DNA from: Hepsetus odoe
Lineage: Eukaryota > Chordata > Actinopteri > Characiformes > Hepsetidae
Reading direction: 5' to 3'
Assembly: GCA_017165825.1 (NCBI GenBank)
Contig: CM029369.1
Location: 1,589,362-1,653,361 of the forward strand
Length of the DNA: 64,000 nucleotides
Positions 1 to 9,580 of the stretch are shown piece by piece. The position numbers were made by a program, and so were the translations under genes. The number at the start of each line of letters is the position of its first letter. Within the stretch, counting starts at the first letter, position 1. The notes below the pieces were generated by a model. The model was not told the DNA's origin, made no database searches, and worked only from the letters and a program-made list of their open reading frames with translations.

Positions 1-230
1 TTCCTTACTTCAGCTCCTCCCACAAAATTTCTATTGCATTAAGTTCAGGACTTCTTTAACCGTTTATTGATGGAATGACTTTTGTGCTGAGGGTTGCTTC
101 ATGACATGACATGATTTATTAGATGTTCTGATATTTTCCAGTTCCAGCCCAAAACACATTAAAACAGATCCAAACTATGACACTTCCACCACCATGTTTT
201 CCAGATGGGACACGGCTCCAGTGCTGGACA
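1..230 (-). mobile_element. Tc1/mariner transposase fragment, cut by the window edge
   Basis: Read on the minus strand, this encodes two hallmark pieces of a Tc1-type DDE transposase in different frames. KHGGGSVIVWICF corresponds to the family motif KHGGGSVMVWGCF. PELNAIEILWEELK corresponds to PDLNPIENLWEELK, which carries the third catalytic acidic residue. A stop follows the first piece and the frame shifts before the second, and much of the segment between the motifs is missing. The C-terminal end lies beyond base 1. In an intact element the enzyme would cut and paste the transposon at TA sites; this copy is dead. Family assignment is from motif memory, and no terminal inverted repeat is visible. 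Confidence 0.8.
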
Positions 231-373
231 AGAGGGTTTTCCTTTTTCTAAGAATTAAAACTTGAAGGATTCTTAGGCCCAGGTGTGTGTCTTCCTTGCT
301 CATGTGTCTTTGTTAACATTTGTCATGTGCTTTTGTTTTGGCTTGTGGCCCCACCTTAGTACTGCCCCTTAAA

Positions 374-592
374 GTGAAGAAGTGAAAGTGACTTTGTGAT
401 TGTGAACATGCAGTGAACCACAGCCAAATGCATCCTCTGTATTTAACCCACACACCGTCCAGCAGGGGGCAGACAAATCCGGCAGCGATGGGGACAGTAC
501 ATTCAAGGGTACCTCAGGGCAACCTACAGGTCTGGGATTCTAACCCACAACCTTCTGATTAGGGGGCCTAAACACTAGGTCACCATTGTTGG
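374..592 (-). mobile_element. SINE family A, near full length
   Basis: The AGTGAAAGTGAC end starts at 381. The CAGCAGGGGGCAG block, AAGGGTACCTCAGGGCAACC and a decayed box B complement (GGGATTCTAACCC) follow in the order expected for a minus-strand copy. The box B point change and a deletion in the GC-rich middle mark an old insertion. Confidence 0.85.
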
Positions 593-799
593 TAACAGTG
601 AAATTGAAATTCCTCTTCTTCTACACAACCTGACAATGGATGGCTGGAGTTCAGACATAGATTTTTAATCTTCTCCAGCCTGGTGAGCATCAACAGTGAA
701 AAGGTCAGAATTATGAGAAAAAATATTCAAGAATTTTAAATGAAAGAATGCAGAAATCGAAAGAAGCAGTATTCAATTGTTTGCATCCACAAAATATCC

Positions 800-1026
800 A
801 AAACAATGTCACAGCAAGAAGGTTTTGGGTTTGATTTCCAGCCTGGGGTGGAGAATGGATTTTCTCCTTGTGTCCTCAAGGAGCTTCTGTGACCTCCCAC
901 AGTCCAACAACATTCCTGGAGATGTCAGAATTTCCCCATGTGTGAGACTGATTGTCCAGATGTACCTTTACTCAGAGCTTTTGTCTTAGGTGACCAGGGA
1001 TGGGCTCCAGCACCCCAACCTCAATG
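800..1026 (+). mobile_element. SINE family C, degenerate
   Basis: GTCACAGCAAGAAGGTTTTG followed by GGGTTTGATTTCC matches the tRNA-like box B of family C. CCTCCCACAGTCCAA and GGGATGGGCTCCAGCACCCC match its middle and tail. The first part of the head is missing or unrecognisable, and the copy abuts an A fragment. Confidence 0.6.
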
Positions 1027-1150
1027 AGACCATCAGAAGGTTGTAGGTTTCAACCCCAGATCAGTGGGTTACCTTGAGGTACCCTTGAGCATGGTACCAT
1101 CCCAAACATTGCACCCCGGGCTCTGGATGTATGGTTTCCCCCTACTGCAG
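1027..1150 (+). mobile_element. SINE family A, 3'-truncated
   Basis: ATCAGAAGGTTGTAGGTTTC, GAGGTACCCTTGAGCATGG and CCCCGGGCTCTGGATGTATG follow family A order. The segment stops at CCCCTACTGCAG, so the CACTTTC tail is absent. Confidence 0.7.
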
Positions 1151-1616
1151 TATTTGGTGGAAAAGAGTCCCAGAGAGCACATGTCTGGAAGTTCTCCTCA
1201 TTAGAAATGCTCTGTGTGTTTGTGAAGTGAGTGATGAGCACCACCAGTGCCTGACAGTCAAATCAGAATGGAAGAGATGCTTAATATTAACCAATTCATC
1301 AGCTGTTCCTCAAGGGTGAGGTGTTCGGTTTGGTCTCAGCGAGGTGTGAGGGGTCAGCGTGGTTGGTGATGGACAGCGGGTTCCCTGATCTCATTACGGA
1401 CACTGAGAGCAGCATATTGGAGTGGGTGACATACTGGATGAAGGTCAACCCTACAAAATGATGGAGCGCTTACACACCCGCTGAATTCCTAATGCCTCTG
1501 TGCAGTGTGGAAGCCTGTGAAGCTCCCTATGTAGGGAGTAGGGATCATCACCGTACTGGAATCACTGGTGTGTGTTTATATCTGCAGCACTGTGAAATAG
1601 TCTCCTGATTATATTG
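1151..1616. other. Unique sequence, nothing recognised
   Basis: No repeat family, long open frame or splice-like exon was recognised between the A fragment and the 69-bp element. Confidence 0.5.
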
Positions 1617-2190
1617 TGCTTTTTGGTGTAAAAATACTATTTCCAGTCTGTCCCATTGTCTTATCTTTATCAAACCGAGGAGATAAAATGAAAGAAATGA
1701 GAACAAATGTTTAAGAGGCTGCTAAGGTTCTAGATAAAGGGGTTCCACCCACTCAGCATCAGCAGTAAACAAATCAGCTGATCATCTGGAAACATCTGCT
1801 CCTGTTTCTTCACTGCTTCATGTCTTAAGTTAGACGCTTTGTTCTGCTTGAAGGTTCAGACGTAGATCACTGTGTGGATTAACCAACACAGAACTATCAA
1901 ACTGCTCAGGTACAGAGACTGGACTGAAAATGAGAGACAACAACACTGTCCTTCAGGAAGATCTGGAGAACTGCTCAGGTACAGAGACTGGACTGAAGAT
2001 GAGAGACAACAACACTGTCCTTCAGGAAGATCTGGAGAACTGCTCAGGTACAGAGACTGGACCGAAGATGAGAGACAACAACACTGTCCTTCAGGAAGAT
2101 CTGTCCTCAACAAGACATTAAAGAACATGTACAAAATGTCTGGAAGAGAAATATGAAGAAATGAGGGGATTAAGACTTTTTCACAGCATG
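1617..2190 (+). mobile_element. 69-bp-repeat element, copy 1 (three units)
   Basis: A left flank of about 280 bp, including AAGGTTCTAGATAAAGGGG, ATCTGGAAACATCTGCTCC and CTTCATGTCTTAAGTTAGAC, is shared with the minus-strand copy near 61.3-61.8 kb. It leads into three tandem units and then a right flank (CTCAACAAGACATTAA, ATATGAAGAAATGAGGGGAT) shared with the other copies. The conserved order flank-array-flank means a dispersed element with an internal array. No transposase or definite terminal repeat was found, so the class is unknown. The right end resembles the subterminal part of some fish Tc1/mariner elements, which is inference only. Confidence 0.65.
1902..2108 (+). repeat. Tandem array, exact 69-bp period
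   Basis: CTGCTCAGGT recurs at 1902, 1971 and 2040, spacing 69 and 69. Units are almost identical, each with GAGAGACAACAACACTGTCC and TTCAGGAAGATCTG. 69 bp equals 23 codons, so several frames stay open on both strands. This is an arithmetic consequence and not evidence of a protein. Confidence 0.9.
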
Positions 2191-2278
2191 TATATGGGTG
2201 GGTCATTACTGTGTGTACCATACGAATGTGTGGCTGGGAGAATTTTAAGTGTGTGTGCACATATGCTTGTTATCCCAC

Positions 2279-2402
2279 GAGTGTGTGTGTGTGTGTGCGC
2301 GCCAAGTGTGTTAACAGCAGTCACTCTTGCGACAAGAGTCGGAGTGTGCAATCTGCTCTGCTTTTTTTTTTCAATTACTCCACTCCCCTGACGATATTCT
2401 AA

Positions 2403-2440
<38 letters not shown>

Positions 2441-2547
2441 GCCTGGTTTATTGGCTCTGGGATCTCCCTTTCCTCTGGATCCACTCCATCAGACACACTG
2501 CTGGGAACAAAACCTTCAGCCCTTCCCCTCCCAACATGCGCGCGCAC

Positions 2548-2602
<55 letters not shown>
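2279..2602. repeat. GT and CA microsatellite cluster
   Basis: (TG)n lies at about 2281-2298, (GT)n at 2405-2438 and a 60-bp (CA)n at about 2537-2600, separated by unique sequence. The GT and CA runs are complementary and could pair in single strands. Confidence 0.95.
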
Positions 2603-3105
2603 TCTTCACAGTAATCACTTTGAGATGAAACATTTGAATCCATGATCTAATTGCCTTCCACTTTGCGAGCGCTTGATCTCACCGTGATGTGCCTGCGTGG
2701 TGTTAATGTTCAATGAGAGAAATTGTTTCTTTTTGGCTTTTCTTTTTCTTCTTTTTCTTTCCTAAAACGGAAGCTCGTCGGGCGTGTTTGACATTAGCTG
2801 CTGTTTGGATTGTGATTTCTGTTAGATCCGCAGTGCCGCTGTTCGGGATTTGTGACAGCTAAACTGCTCTTTCATGCTGAGTCTCGGGCTGTGGGGATTG
2901 TTCCCAATTCATTCTGGACCAATTTATTTGCTCCCCGTAGCAAATCTGCACCTCGCCGAGCGTCTGGGATGTCAAAACGTCCCGGGTGCTTTTAATTAGG
3001 CGTGTGAGGCTGCACTGATACAAGGTTATTGTTTGAAGGAGAGCTTCGGTGCTTTTCTTCTGAGAGCAGGATGGGTTCTCATTTGGCTCCTAAATTGATA
3101 AATTG
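2603..3105. other. Low-copy sequence, nothing recognised
   Basis: Apart from a TTTTC-rich stretch at 2727-2762, no repeat is visible. The part from about 2760 to 3060 has mixed composition and no match elsewhere in the window, so it is a candidate for conserved non-coding DNA. That is inference only. Confidence 0.4.
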
Positions 3106-3106
3106 A

Positions 3107-3231
3107 TGCATGGATGCAAGGATGGAAGGAAAGATGGGTGAATAGATGGATGGATGGATGGACGGATGAGCAGATGGCTCCTCAGTGGTGGAATGAATTT
3201 CCTCTTGTGGTCAGAATTGCTGAACTGTATA
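3107..3231. repeat. GATG array plus a duplicated ~60-bp module
   Basis: A degenerate GATG/GGAT array (3107-3166) runs into GAGCAGATGGCTCCTCAGTG and then CTTCCTCTTGTGGTCAGAA-like sequence ending near 3231. The same array-to-module junction recurs at 5640-5705. Confidence 0.8.
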
Positions 3232-3271
3232 GAAACCTTTCAACCGGTTCGGTTTCGGTTGGAGCGGAGAT

Positions 3272-3421
3272 GTGAAAGTGAAAGTGACGGTCATCGTGAA
3301 CAGCACAGAGTGAATGAAAACCAAACCTTCCTCTGTTTTTAACCCACACACACCATCTAGCAGGGGGTAAACATATCCAGCACCCAGGGAGCATAATGGG
3401 GACAGTACCTTGCTCTTAAGT
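3272..3421 (-). mobile_element. SINE family A, head missing
   Basis: The GTGAAAGTGAAAGTGAC tail end, TTTAACCCACACACACC, CAGCAGGGGG and GGGGACAGTACCTTGCTC are present. The tRNA-like head is absent (truncated after 3421). Confidence 0.85.
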
Positions 3422-3670
3422 CTTTTAAACATGGGTTCCGCTCATAGCGCTGTTCTACCAGGAGGGAACTGGATCTGTTCTGACTCCAGCATGAAATATT
3501 TAACTGTTTTGATAAAAAAACAACAAAAAAAAATTCATACATGTTTAATTTATGAATCATTACATATTAATAAATATTAATAATTGATCATTTGTAATCT
3601 CACGCACAATAATTGACACCTTATTCATTCATTATTTCTCTTGTGTAATATTTGGAAAAGGTTAAATGCC

Positions 3671-3905
3671 TGAAAGTGAAAGTGACTACCCTTGTCATTG
3701 TGAAACGCAGCACAGCGCAACGAAATTCAACCTCTGCGTTTCACCCACACACACGTGCAGCAGGGGGCAGCTATTGAAAGCACCCGGGGAGCGGTGATGG
3801 GGACGGTACCTTGCTCAAGGTTACCTCAGGGCAACCTACTGGTGAGGGAATCGAACCCACAATCTTCTGATCCAGGGCGACTCCCTCACCACTAGACCAC
3901 CGCTG
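3671..3905 (-). mobile_element. SINE family A, full length
   Basis: Complete minus-strand order: GTGAAAGTGACTACCC tail, CAGCAGGGGGCAGC, TTGCTCAAGGTTACC, box B complement GGAATCGAACCC at about 3848-3859, and box A complement CACCACTAGACCACCGCTG at the right end. One of the better preserved copies. Confidence 0.9.
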
Positions 3906-4341
3906 AAACGTAGCCTTTAAACTGCTTCAATTCTCTCTGCTTGAGTCATTTTTTTCCCAGATGCAGTTATTCATTCTGCATCTCAGGACAAGTGATGAAT
4001 ATGTATAATGCATGTAAACAGTGTTCCATGTCTTGCAGCAGAATTGCAGGAATCAAACTCGTCTCCACGGCGCTGCAAAGCCACTGCCGTAAAACGAGTG
4101 TGGAGACACAGAAATGTTAATTCTTAAATTCAGTAGGGAAAACTGAACCAATATTTTTTTTGTTGTTGTTTTTAAAGATTCTGTCTAAGCTCTTTAAATG
4201 TCATTTGTTTTTGTTCTATTTATTTATTTATTTGCTTCAGGGACATGCTCGAATACCAGTGTGTAAGAATCCAGTCTTTTTCTTTCCAGTGTCCCCACAC
4301 CTTGGGGACAAATCAATGTACATCAGATTCTGTATATTAAC
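3906..4341. other. Unique AT-rich sequence
   Basis: Contains short T-rich runs and a TTTA run near 4219-4232. No gene or repeat family recognised. Confidence 0.5.
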
Positions 4342-4590
4342 CAGTGTTCTAGTGTTTATGGACGGGGCACCAGCATCAGAAATACATGGGTTCAAATATC
4401 AGACCACTAAGTTGCCCTGAGGTATCTTTGATCAAGGTACTGTCCCCATCGCTGCTCCCCGGGTGCTGGATATGTCTGTCCCCTGCTGCACGGTGTGTGC
4501 GGTTTAAATACAGAGGATGTGTTTGGTTGTGGTTCGCTGTTTGCTGCGCTGACAAATAATCACTTTCATTTCACTTTCACTTTACTTCAC
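4342..4590 (+). mobile_element. SINE family A, full length
   Basis: A decayed head (GTGTTCTAGTGTTTATGG, GGGTTCAAATATC), TGAGGTATCTTTGATCAAGG, CGCTGCTCCCCGGGTGCTGG, CCCCTGCTGCACGGTGTG and the tail TTTCATTTCACTTTCAC are all in plus-strand order. Confidence 0.85.
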
Positions 4591-5504
4591 TGCAGGATCA
4601 ACAGCCTTTGGTCCATGTGGTGCTGCTGTCCAGATATTATTTAGATTATTTTTGTTTTCATTTTTTTTTCTTTTCTTTTCCCACCACACATTAGTGTATT
4701 TTTTCAGGCATGGACAATGGAGCATCTAAAACTATAATCCATTTCTTCATAACAAAGACAATTTTCACATAAATCACATCACACATGGTGCACTCAAGGT
4801 GCATCTGGGTGATCCAGTCACGGGTGGTTCTGATTCGGACCGTTCACACCTGGCATTTGGATGAGTTTAGCTTGTGATCGGATCTTACTTCCCAGCTCTA
4901 CATGCAGGAATCGATATGGTTTCTGCAGCGCTGCTGGTTTTAAAAGCAGGAGGCACTGATGCTCTTCACAGCCAGAAATTAAAAGAAGAATACAAAGCAG
5001 TTCACTCTGGACGTGGATCCTGATCCAGAAGGCTGTTTAATTCTAGTTCACTTCTTCTTTCATTCTGACTGCTGGATTCTCAGCTCCACCTGCATATTTA
5101 GGAGGCCATAAAGTGCAGATCAGGATAAATCAGAGAAGGATGCTTCATAACTATCTAGATCCAGTCTAGGTCCGTTCCTTGGTGTGTTTGAGGCAACTGG
5201 TGCTTTAAATAGGATGAATTCATGAGATCCATTCAGGTCCATCATTTATCACACCGTGCAGATTGTTAGAATCAGTATGTTCTGTTCAACTGTACATACT
5301 GTAACACACAGCTTCACGCATGCTGCACTTCTATTTATAAACCGTTTATTTCTATATCTAACTTGTTTGGACTAATTTAATAATAACTACTGCCTGTATT
5401 TGATGCAGTAATGTGAGCTTTAATTGGCTCTCCCGGCTTGATGCCACTGCATTTCATTCATCTGTACCTGTACAACAAAGCTCAGTCAAAACTTCTAGAT
5501 ATGG
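4591..5504. other. Unique sequence, possible decayed repeat inside
   Basis: No ORF or exon signal. Around 4785-4900, phrases such as CACACCTGGCATTTGG followed by GTGATCGGATC give a vague impression of a fish DNA-transposon remnant, but no family could be named. Confidence 0.35.
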
Positions 5505-5705
5505 ATATAGATAGATGGATGGATGGATCCTTGGATAGCTGGATGGATGAATGGATTGATTGGCAGATAAATAGATGGATGGATGGAAGGATACATTCAT
5601 ACACTGATGGATGGATGCATAGATGGATGTAAAGATGGATGGATGGATGAGCAGATGGCTCCTCAGTGGTTGGATGAACTTCCTCTTGTGGTCAGAACTG
5701 CTGGG
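5505..5705. repeat. GATG array plus duplicated ~60-bp module
   Basis: A degenerate GATG array (about 5510-5657) ends in GAGCAGATGGCTCCTCAGTG and CTTCCTCTTGTGGTCAGAA, the same junction and module as 3146-3231. Upstream sequence is not alike beyond the array. Confidence 0.8.
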
Positions 5706-6619
5706 TCCCATCTGTCATCAAACATCATCTGAAGAACAACCTCTTTATGGATTTTTAGGAGAATAACCTTCCCTATCTAGCTCGACTCTTATACCTTTCT
5801 ACACTTTCTTCTCCTCTTCTTCTTCTTCTTTTTCAAAAAAACCCTTTTGGCACTAGTGTCTGTCAGTCACAGGGTAATTAAGTTTGTTATTGGCTAAAAA
5901 AATGTTACTCAGCAGTTGTTGATCTTTGTGTGGTCACTAGAATGAAGATCAGCATTTGCAAAATGCTGTGAAAGTAAATGTATATGGATGGACAAATGGA
6001 TGTATGACTGATTGGATGCCGCAGATAAGTGTTACCAGTCGAGTTCTTCCTTTTCTTCCATTTGCCCAGGCACATTTGCAAACTGATAGAAAAAATAAAT
6101 AAATACAAGTAAAAATACAAATAAATACAAATATGGATCTTTGTATGGTTCATACACCTCAGAATTAGTGATCGATCACCCAAGACCCACATAAATGGCG
6201 TTAATACCAGGCTCAGAGAGGGCAAGTTATCTTCATCAAAAACTACAACTTTACAGCACATATGAACAGACTGGATGTTTTTATACATTAGACTGCTGTA
6301 GTAATTACGTAATGTCAGATACTAGAAGGACTTAGAGGATCAGTGAGAGCCACTGCAGCACATCTCTGACAGCAAGTGATTAATGTCTGGATCAAGTGAG
6401 TGGTTGCAGATCTAAGCACCTAGTGAGTCGAGTTTACAGAGCAGCTTGATTCATCCTCATTAAAGAAACATTCGTTCACACATGTATAGTCCTGTGCAGA
6501 AATCTTACACAAATTCTATTTGTTGCCTCTTTGATGGTTTGATCTTTGTCATATTGAGGATAAAATTAAATACATTTTTAAAAGTTTTTATAACTCCTCC
6601 CCCACAGCCAAAAGGGTTA
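5706..6619. other. Unique AT-rich sequence
   Basis: A CTT-rich run at 5810-5835 and short AAATA runs at 6090-6130. No gene or repeat family recognised. Confidence 0.5.
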
Positions 6620-6717
6620 CTGTTACTGTTGGACAAAGGAGGAGAAGAAGAAGAAGAGGAGGAAGGCATGTTCAGAGGGAGGAGGAGAAAAGGAAGTGGA
6701 GGAGAGTGGAAGTGGGG

Positions 6718-6862
6718 GAGTGACTTTGAATGTTGGCAGCATGACTGGTGAAGGTAGAGAATGAGCTGATATGATGGAAAGAAGGAAGGCTGATATTCTG
6801 TGAGTGAGAGACTAGATGGAAGGGTAGTAAGGCCAGGTGTACTGGAGGAGGGTTTAAACTGT
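6718..6862 (+). pseudogene. LINE endonuclease N-terminal remnant
   Basis: The plus-strand frame reads VTLNVGSMTGEGRE, stop, ADMMERRKADIL, and after a 1-base shift ETRWKGSKARCTGGGFKL. This is the start of an AP-like endonuclease. The ETRW motif normally holds the metal-binding glutamate preceded by Q, and the Q codon is lost at the frameshift. The rest of the nuclease, including its histidine and aspartate residues, is missing. No activity is possible. Confidence 0.75.
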
Positions 6863-6879
6863 AAATAAGATAAGGTGTT

Positions 6880-8344
6880 TGGTGAATTATATCAGAGATT
6901 GGACAGGAAGGACGGCGAAAAGGACCTTTACCGATTGGCTAGACAGAGAGACGGATCTGGGAAAGATGTGCAGCAGGTCAGGACAATATAGGATAGAAAT
7001 GGAAACGTTCTCACAGGAGAACAGAGTGTGTTGAGCAGATGGAAGGAATGCTTTGAGGGTCTGATGAATGAAGAAAATGAGAGAGAGAGAGAAGATTGGA
7101 TGATGTGAGGAGAGTGAACCAGGAAGTGCAGCAAATATGCAAGATGGAAGTAAGGGCAGCGATGAAGAGGATGAAGAATGGATAGGCTGTTGGACTGGAT
7201 GACACACCGGTGGAAGCACGGAGGTGTTTAGTGGAGATGGCAGTGGAGCTTCTGACCAGATTGTTTAACACAATGCTGGAAAGTGAGTGGAGACGAAGTG
7301 TACTGGTACTGAACTTCAAGAATAAGGGTGATGAACAGAGCTGTAGTAACTATAGAGGGATAAAGTTGATCAGCCTCAGCATGAAGTTCTGGGAGAGTCG
7401 TGGAAGCAGGTTAAGAAAAGAGCTGATGATCAGTGAACAGCAGTGTGATTTCATGCGGAAAGAGCTCTACAGATACAATGTTTGCTCTGAGGGTGTTGAT
7501 GGAGAAGTACAGAGAAGGTCAGGAGGAGTTACATTGTGCCTTTGTGGATTTGGAGAAGGCAGATGACAGGGTGCCTAGAGAGGAGTTGTGGTTTTGTATG
7601 AGGGCAGCATGACAGTGGTGAGATCTGCAATAGGAGTGGTGGATGCATTTAATGTAGAGGTTGGATTACATCAAGGATCAGCGCTGAGCCCATTCTTGTT
7701 TGCAGTAGTAAAGGACAGGTTGACGGACGAGATTAGACAGGAGTCGTCATGGATGATGATGTTTGCAAATGATATTTTGATCTGCAGTGAAAGTAGGGAG
7801 CAGCTCTTGAGTGGAGTTGAAGTGAGTAGGAGAAAAAGAGAATAAATGAGTGTGAATGAAAGGGAGGAAAGTGGAGGGAGTAGAGGTGACAAAGAAGGAT
7901 ACATGTTAATACTTGGGATCAACAGCTCAGAGTAACGGCGACTGTGGAAGAGTGAAAGGGAAGGTATACAGGAGAGTAGTGAGACCAACTATGTTGTATG
8001 GGTTGGAGACGGTGATGAAAAGACAGGAGGCGGAGCTGGAGGTGTCAGAGTTAAAGATGCTGAGATTTTTGTTGGGTGTAACGAGGATGGACAGAATTAG
8101 AAATGAGTATATTAGAGGGACAGATCAGGTTAGACGTTTTGGGGACAAAGTTAGAGAAGCAAGGCTGCGTTGGTTTGGACACGTCCAGAGGAGAGACGAG
8201 GATTATATCAGGAGGAGAATGTTGAAGATGGAGCTGCAGAAAAGAGGAGAAGAGGAAGGACAAAAAGGACATGCAGGGGGTCGATTTGAAGGAAGAAGAT
8301 GCAGAGGACCGGAAGAAATGGGGATGGATGATCCATTGTGGTGA
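6880..8344 (+). pseudogene. Broken LINE reverse transcriptase and C-terminal domain
   Basis: Ordered landmarks across several frames: DVQQVRT-type linker (about 6965), NYRGIKLIS (7350-7376), palm motif A as FVDLEKADDRVPRE (7540-7582, the usual Y replaced by D), motif B as HQGSALSPFLFAVV (7669-7710) and motif C as FANDILI (7762-7782). The canonical motif C is FADD, so one catalytic aspartate is changed to N. The C-terminal segment MLRFLLGVTRMDRIRNEYIR and WFGHVQRRDEDYIRRRM (8056-8225) is intact in one frame. Dead by stops, frameshifts and the motif C change. Confidence 0.8.
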
Positions 8345-8461
8345 CTCCTAAACGGGAGCAGCCGAAAGAAAAAGAAGAGAGTTTATCGATTATACAGTTT
8401 ACAGTGTATAAAGGAAAGTATAATACAGAGCACTTCAGAGTCAACATAGATTAATTGATAT

Positions 8462-9115
8462 TTATTTCATTTGTTTTTTATATATTCTAACTTGTATCTC
8501 ACTGTTTCTTTTCTCTTTTGATGGATGTCTGTCATAATCAGTTTCTTTCAGGATCAATGAGGTTTTGTTTTTTGTTCTGAAATCAGTCTTTTCTCTCAAA
8601 TTGAGATCATTTAAGTCAATAAGTGTGTTCAAAGCCCAGATCAGCAATCCGTTCAAGTAAGGAATCTTTTCTAACCTCAGTTCGGAGTGGTATGTCCCTG
8701 TAAACTGCAGCATTGTCCTCCAGAAAAGACTGAAATTCTCTTCATTCTCTTGGGAAAAATTAGACATTGGATAAACCTGACATGCATCATTGACCCGAGA
8801 GCTGTTTGCGTTGGTGTTGTCTCCGCTCTCGTTGCTTTTTAACTGACAGTGTGAATTATTGGCCATGTCAAAAAATGTGTCGCTGATGGATGTACTTGAA
8901 AGACTAATGTTAAGGCATCTTTTGCCTCGGGAGCAAGTCCATTAAATAACTCCATCACTAAGGATTTCACCAGTACTCCATCAAGAGGAGGAACTTGAGC
9001 TACAGACTGATCCAGTAGCTAAAACTAGTAAATGCCATGGACTAATTTTTCTCTTCATACACTCAACAAGTGCTTCAGAAGTGTTTTGATCTTTTTATTC
9101 TCGGCTTGTAGATCG
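8462..9115 (-). pseudogene. Unassigned broken coding-like region
   Basis: On the minus strand a 134-codon ATG frame (8866 to 8462) starts MANNSHCQLKSNESG and contains ENFSLFWRTMLQFTG. Just upstream, two other frames read without stops: VLVKSLVMELFNGLAPEAK (about 8900-8970) and NTSEALVECMKRKISPWHLL (about 9030-9090). The relay of frames looks like a decayed longer protein. The middle piece vaguely recalls Ty3-type Gag wording, but I do not recognise a family. It could equally be chance. It lies between the LINE 3' end and an A SINE. Confidence 0.25.
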
Positions 9116-9128
9116 TCCTATTCTTCTA

Positions 9129-9360
9129 AAGTGAAAGTGACTATTGGTCATTGTGAACACAGTTGACCAGAATAGAAAAACATCCTCTGTGTTTAACCCA
9201 CACACATCATCCAGCAGGGGCCAGACATATCCAGCACCCCAGTAGCAGTGATGGAGACGCTACCTTGCTCGAGGTACCTTAGGGTAGTCTACTGGTCCAG
9301 GATTCAAACCCATGACTTTCTCTTCCTTGGGCCAAGTCTCAGCATATTAGGAAACCACTG
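9129..9360 (-). mobile_element. SINE family A, near full length
   Basis: AAGTGAAAGTGACTATTGG tail, AACCCACACACATCATCC, CAGCAGGGGCCAG, ACCTTGCTCGAGGTACC and a box B complement GGATTCAAACCC are in order. The head is decayed at its right end, where a LINE tail abuts. Confidence 0.85.
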
Positions 9361-9580
9361 TTCTCTTTGGCTGCTCCAGTGAGGGGTCTCCACCGAAGCT
9401 CCATCTCCATGTCTTCCTGTCCTCTGCATCTTCCTCTTTCGCACCGTCCATAAACATCCCCTTTGTCCTTCCTCTTCTCCTCTTTCCTGGCAGCTCCATC
9501 CTCAACATCCTCCTCCTGATATGCCCCTCGTCTCTCCTCTGGACACGTCCAAACCTACACAGTCTCAATGTTCTCAATTT
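9361..9580 (-). mobile_element. LINE 3' end, 5'-truncated
   Basis: The minus strand encodes RFGRVQRRDEGHIRRRMLRM followed by ELPGKRRRGRTKG, then the 3' GGAGACCCCTCACTGGAGCA. It starts within the C-terminal domain, so it is a typical truncated insertion, with deletions relative to the 14.7-kb copy. Confidence 0.85.

Larger units (their letters stand above)
6620..8385 (+). mobile_element. APE-type LINE (RTE-like), longest copy, internally deleted
   Basis: This retrotransposon copy runs from a GA-rich 5' stretch, through an endonuclease start and a reverse transcriptase region, to the characteristic 3' end (GACTCCTAAACGGGAGCAGC plus an AAAGAAAAAGAAGAG tail). Most of the endonuclease, between about 6862 and 6880, is deleted, as is a short block near 7935. 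Many frameshifts and stops are present. The APE plus RT order and the short 3' end suggest the RTE/BovB-related group; the clade is inferred from memory of fish elements. The nine other LINE fragments in the window match its 3' part. Confidence 0.85.

Noticed and set aside
1856..2260. 134-codon minus-strand frame and a 94-codon plus frame
   Set aside because: Both come from the 69-bp units, which stay open because the period is a multiple of three.
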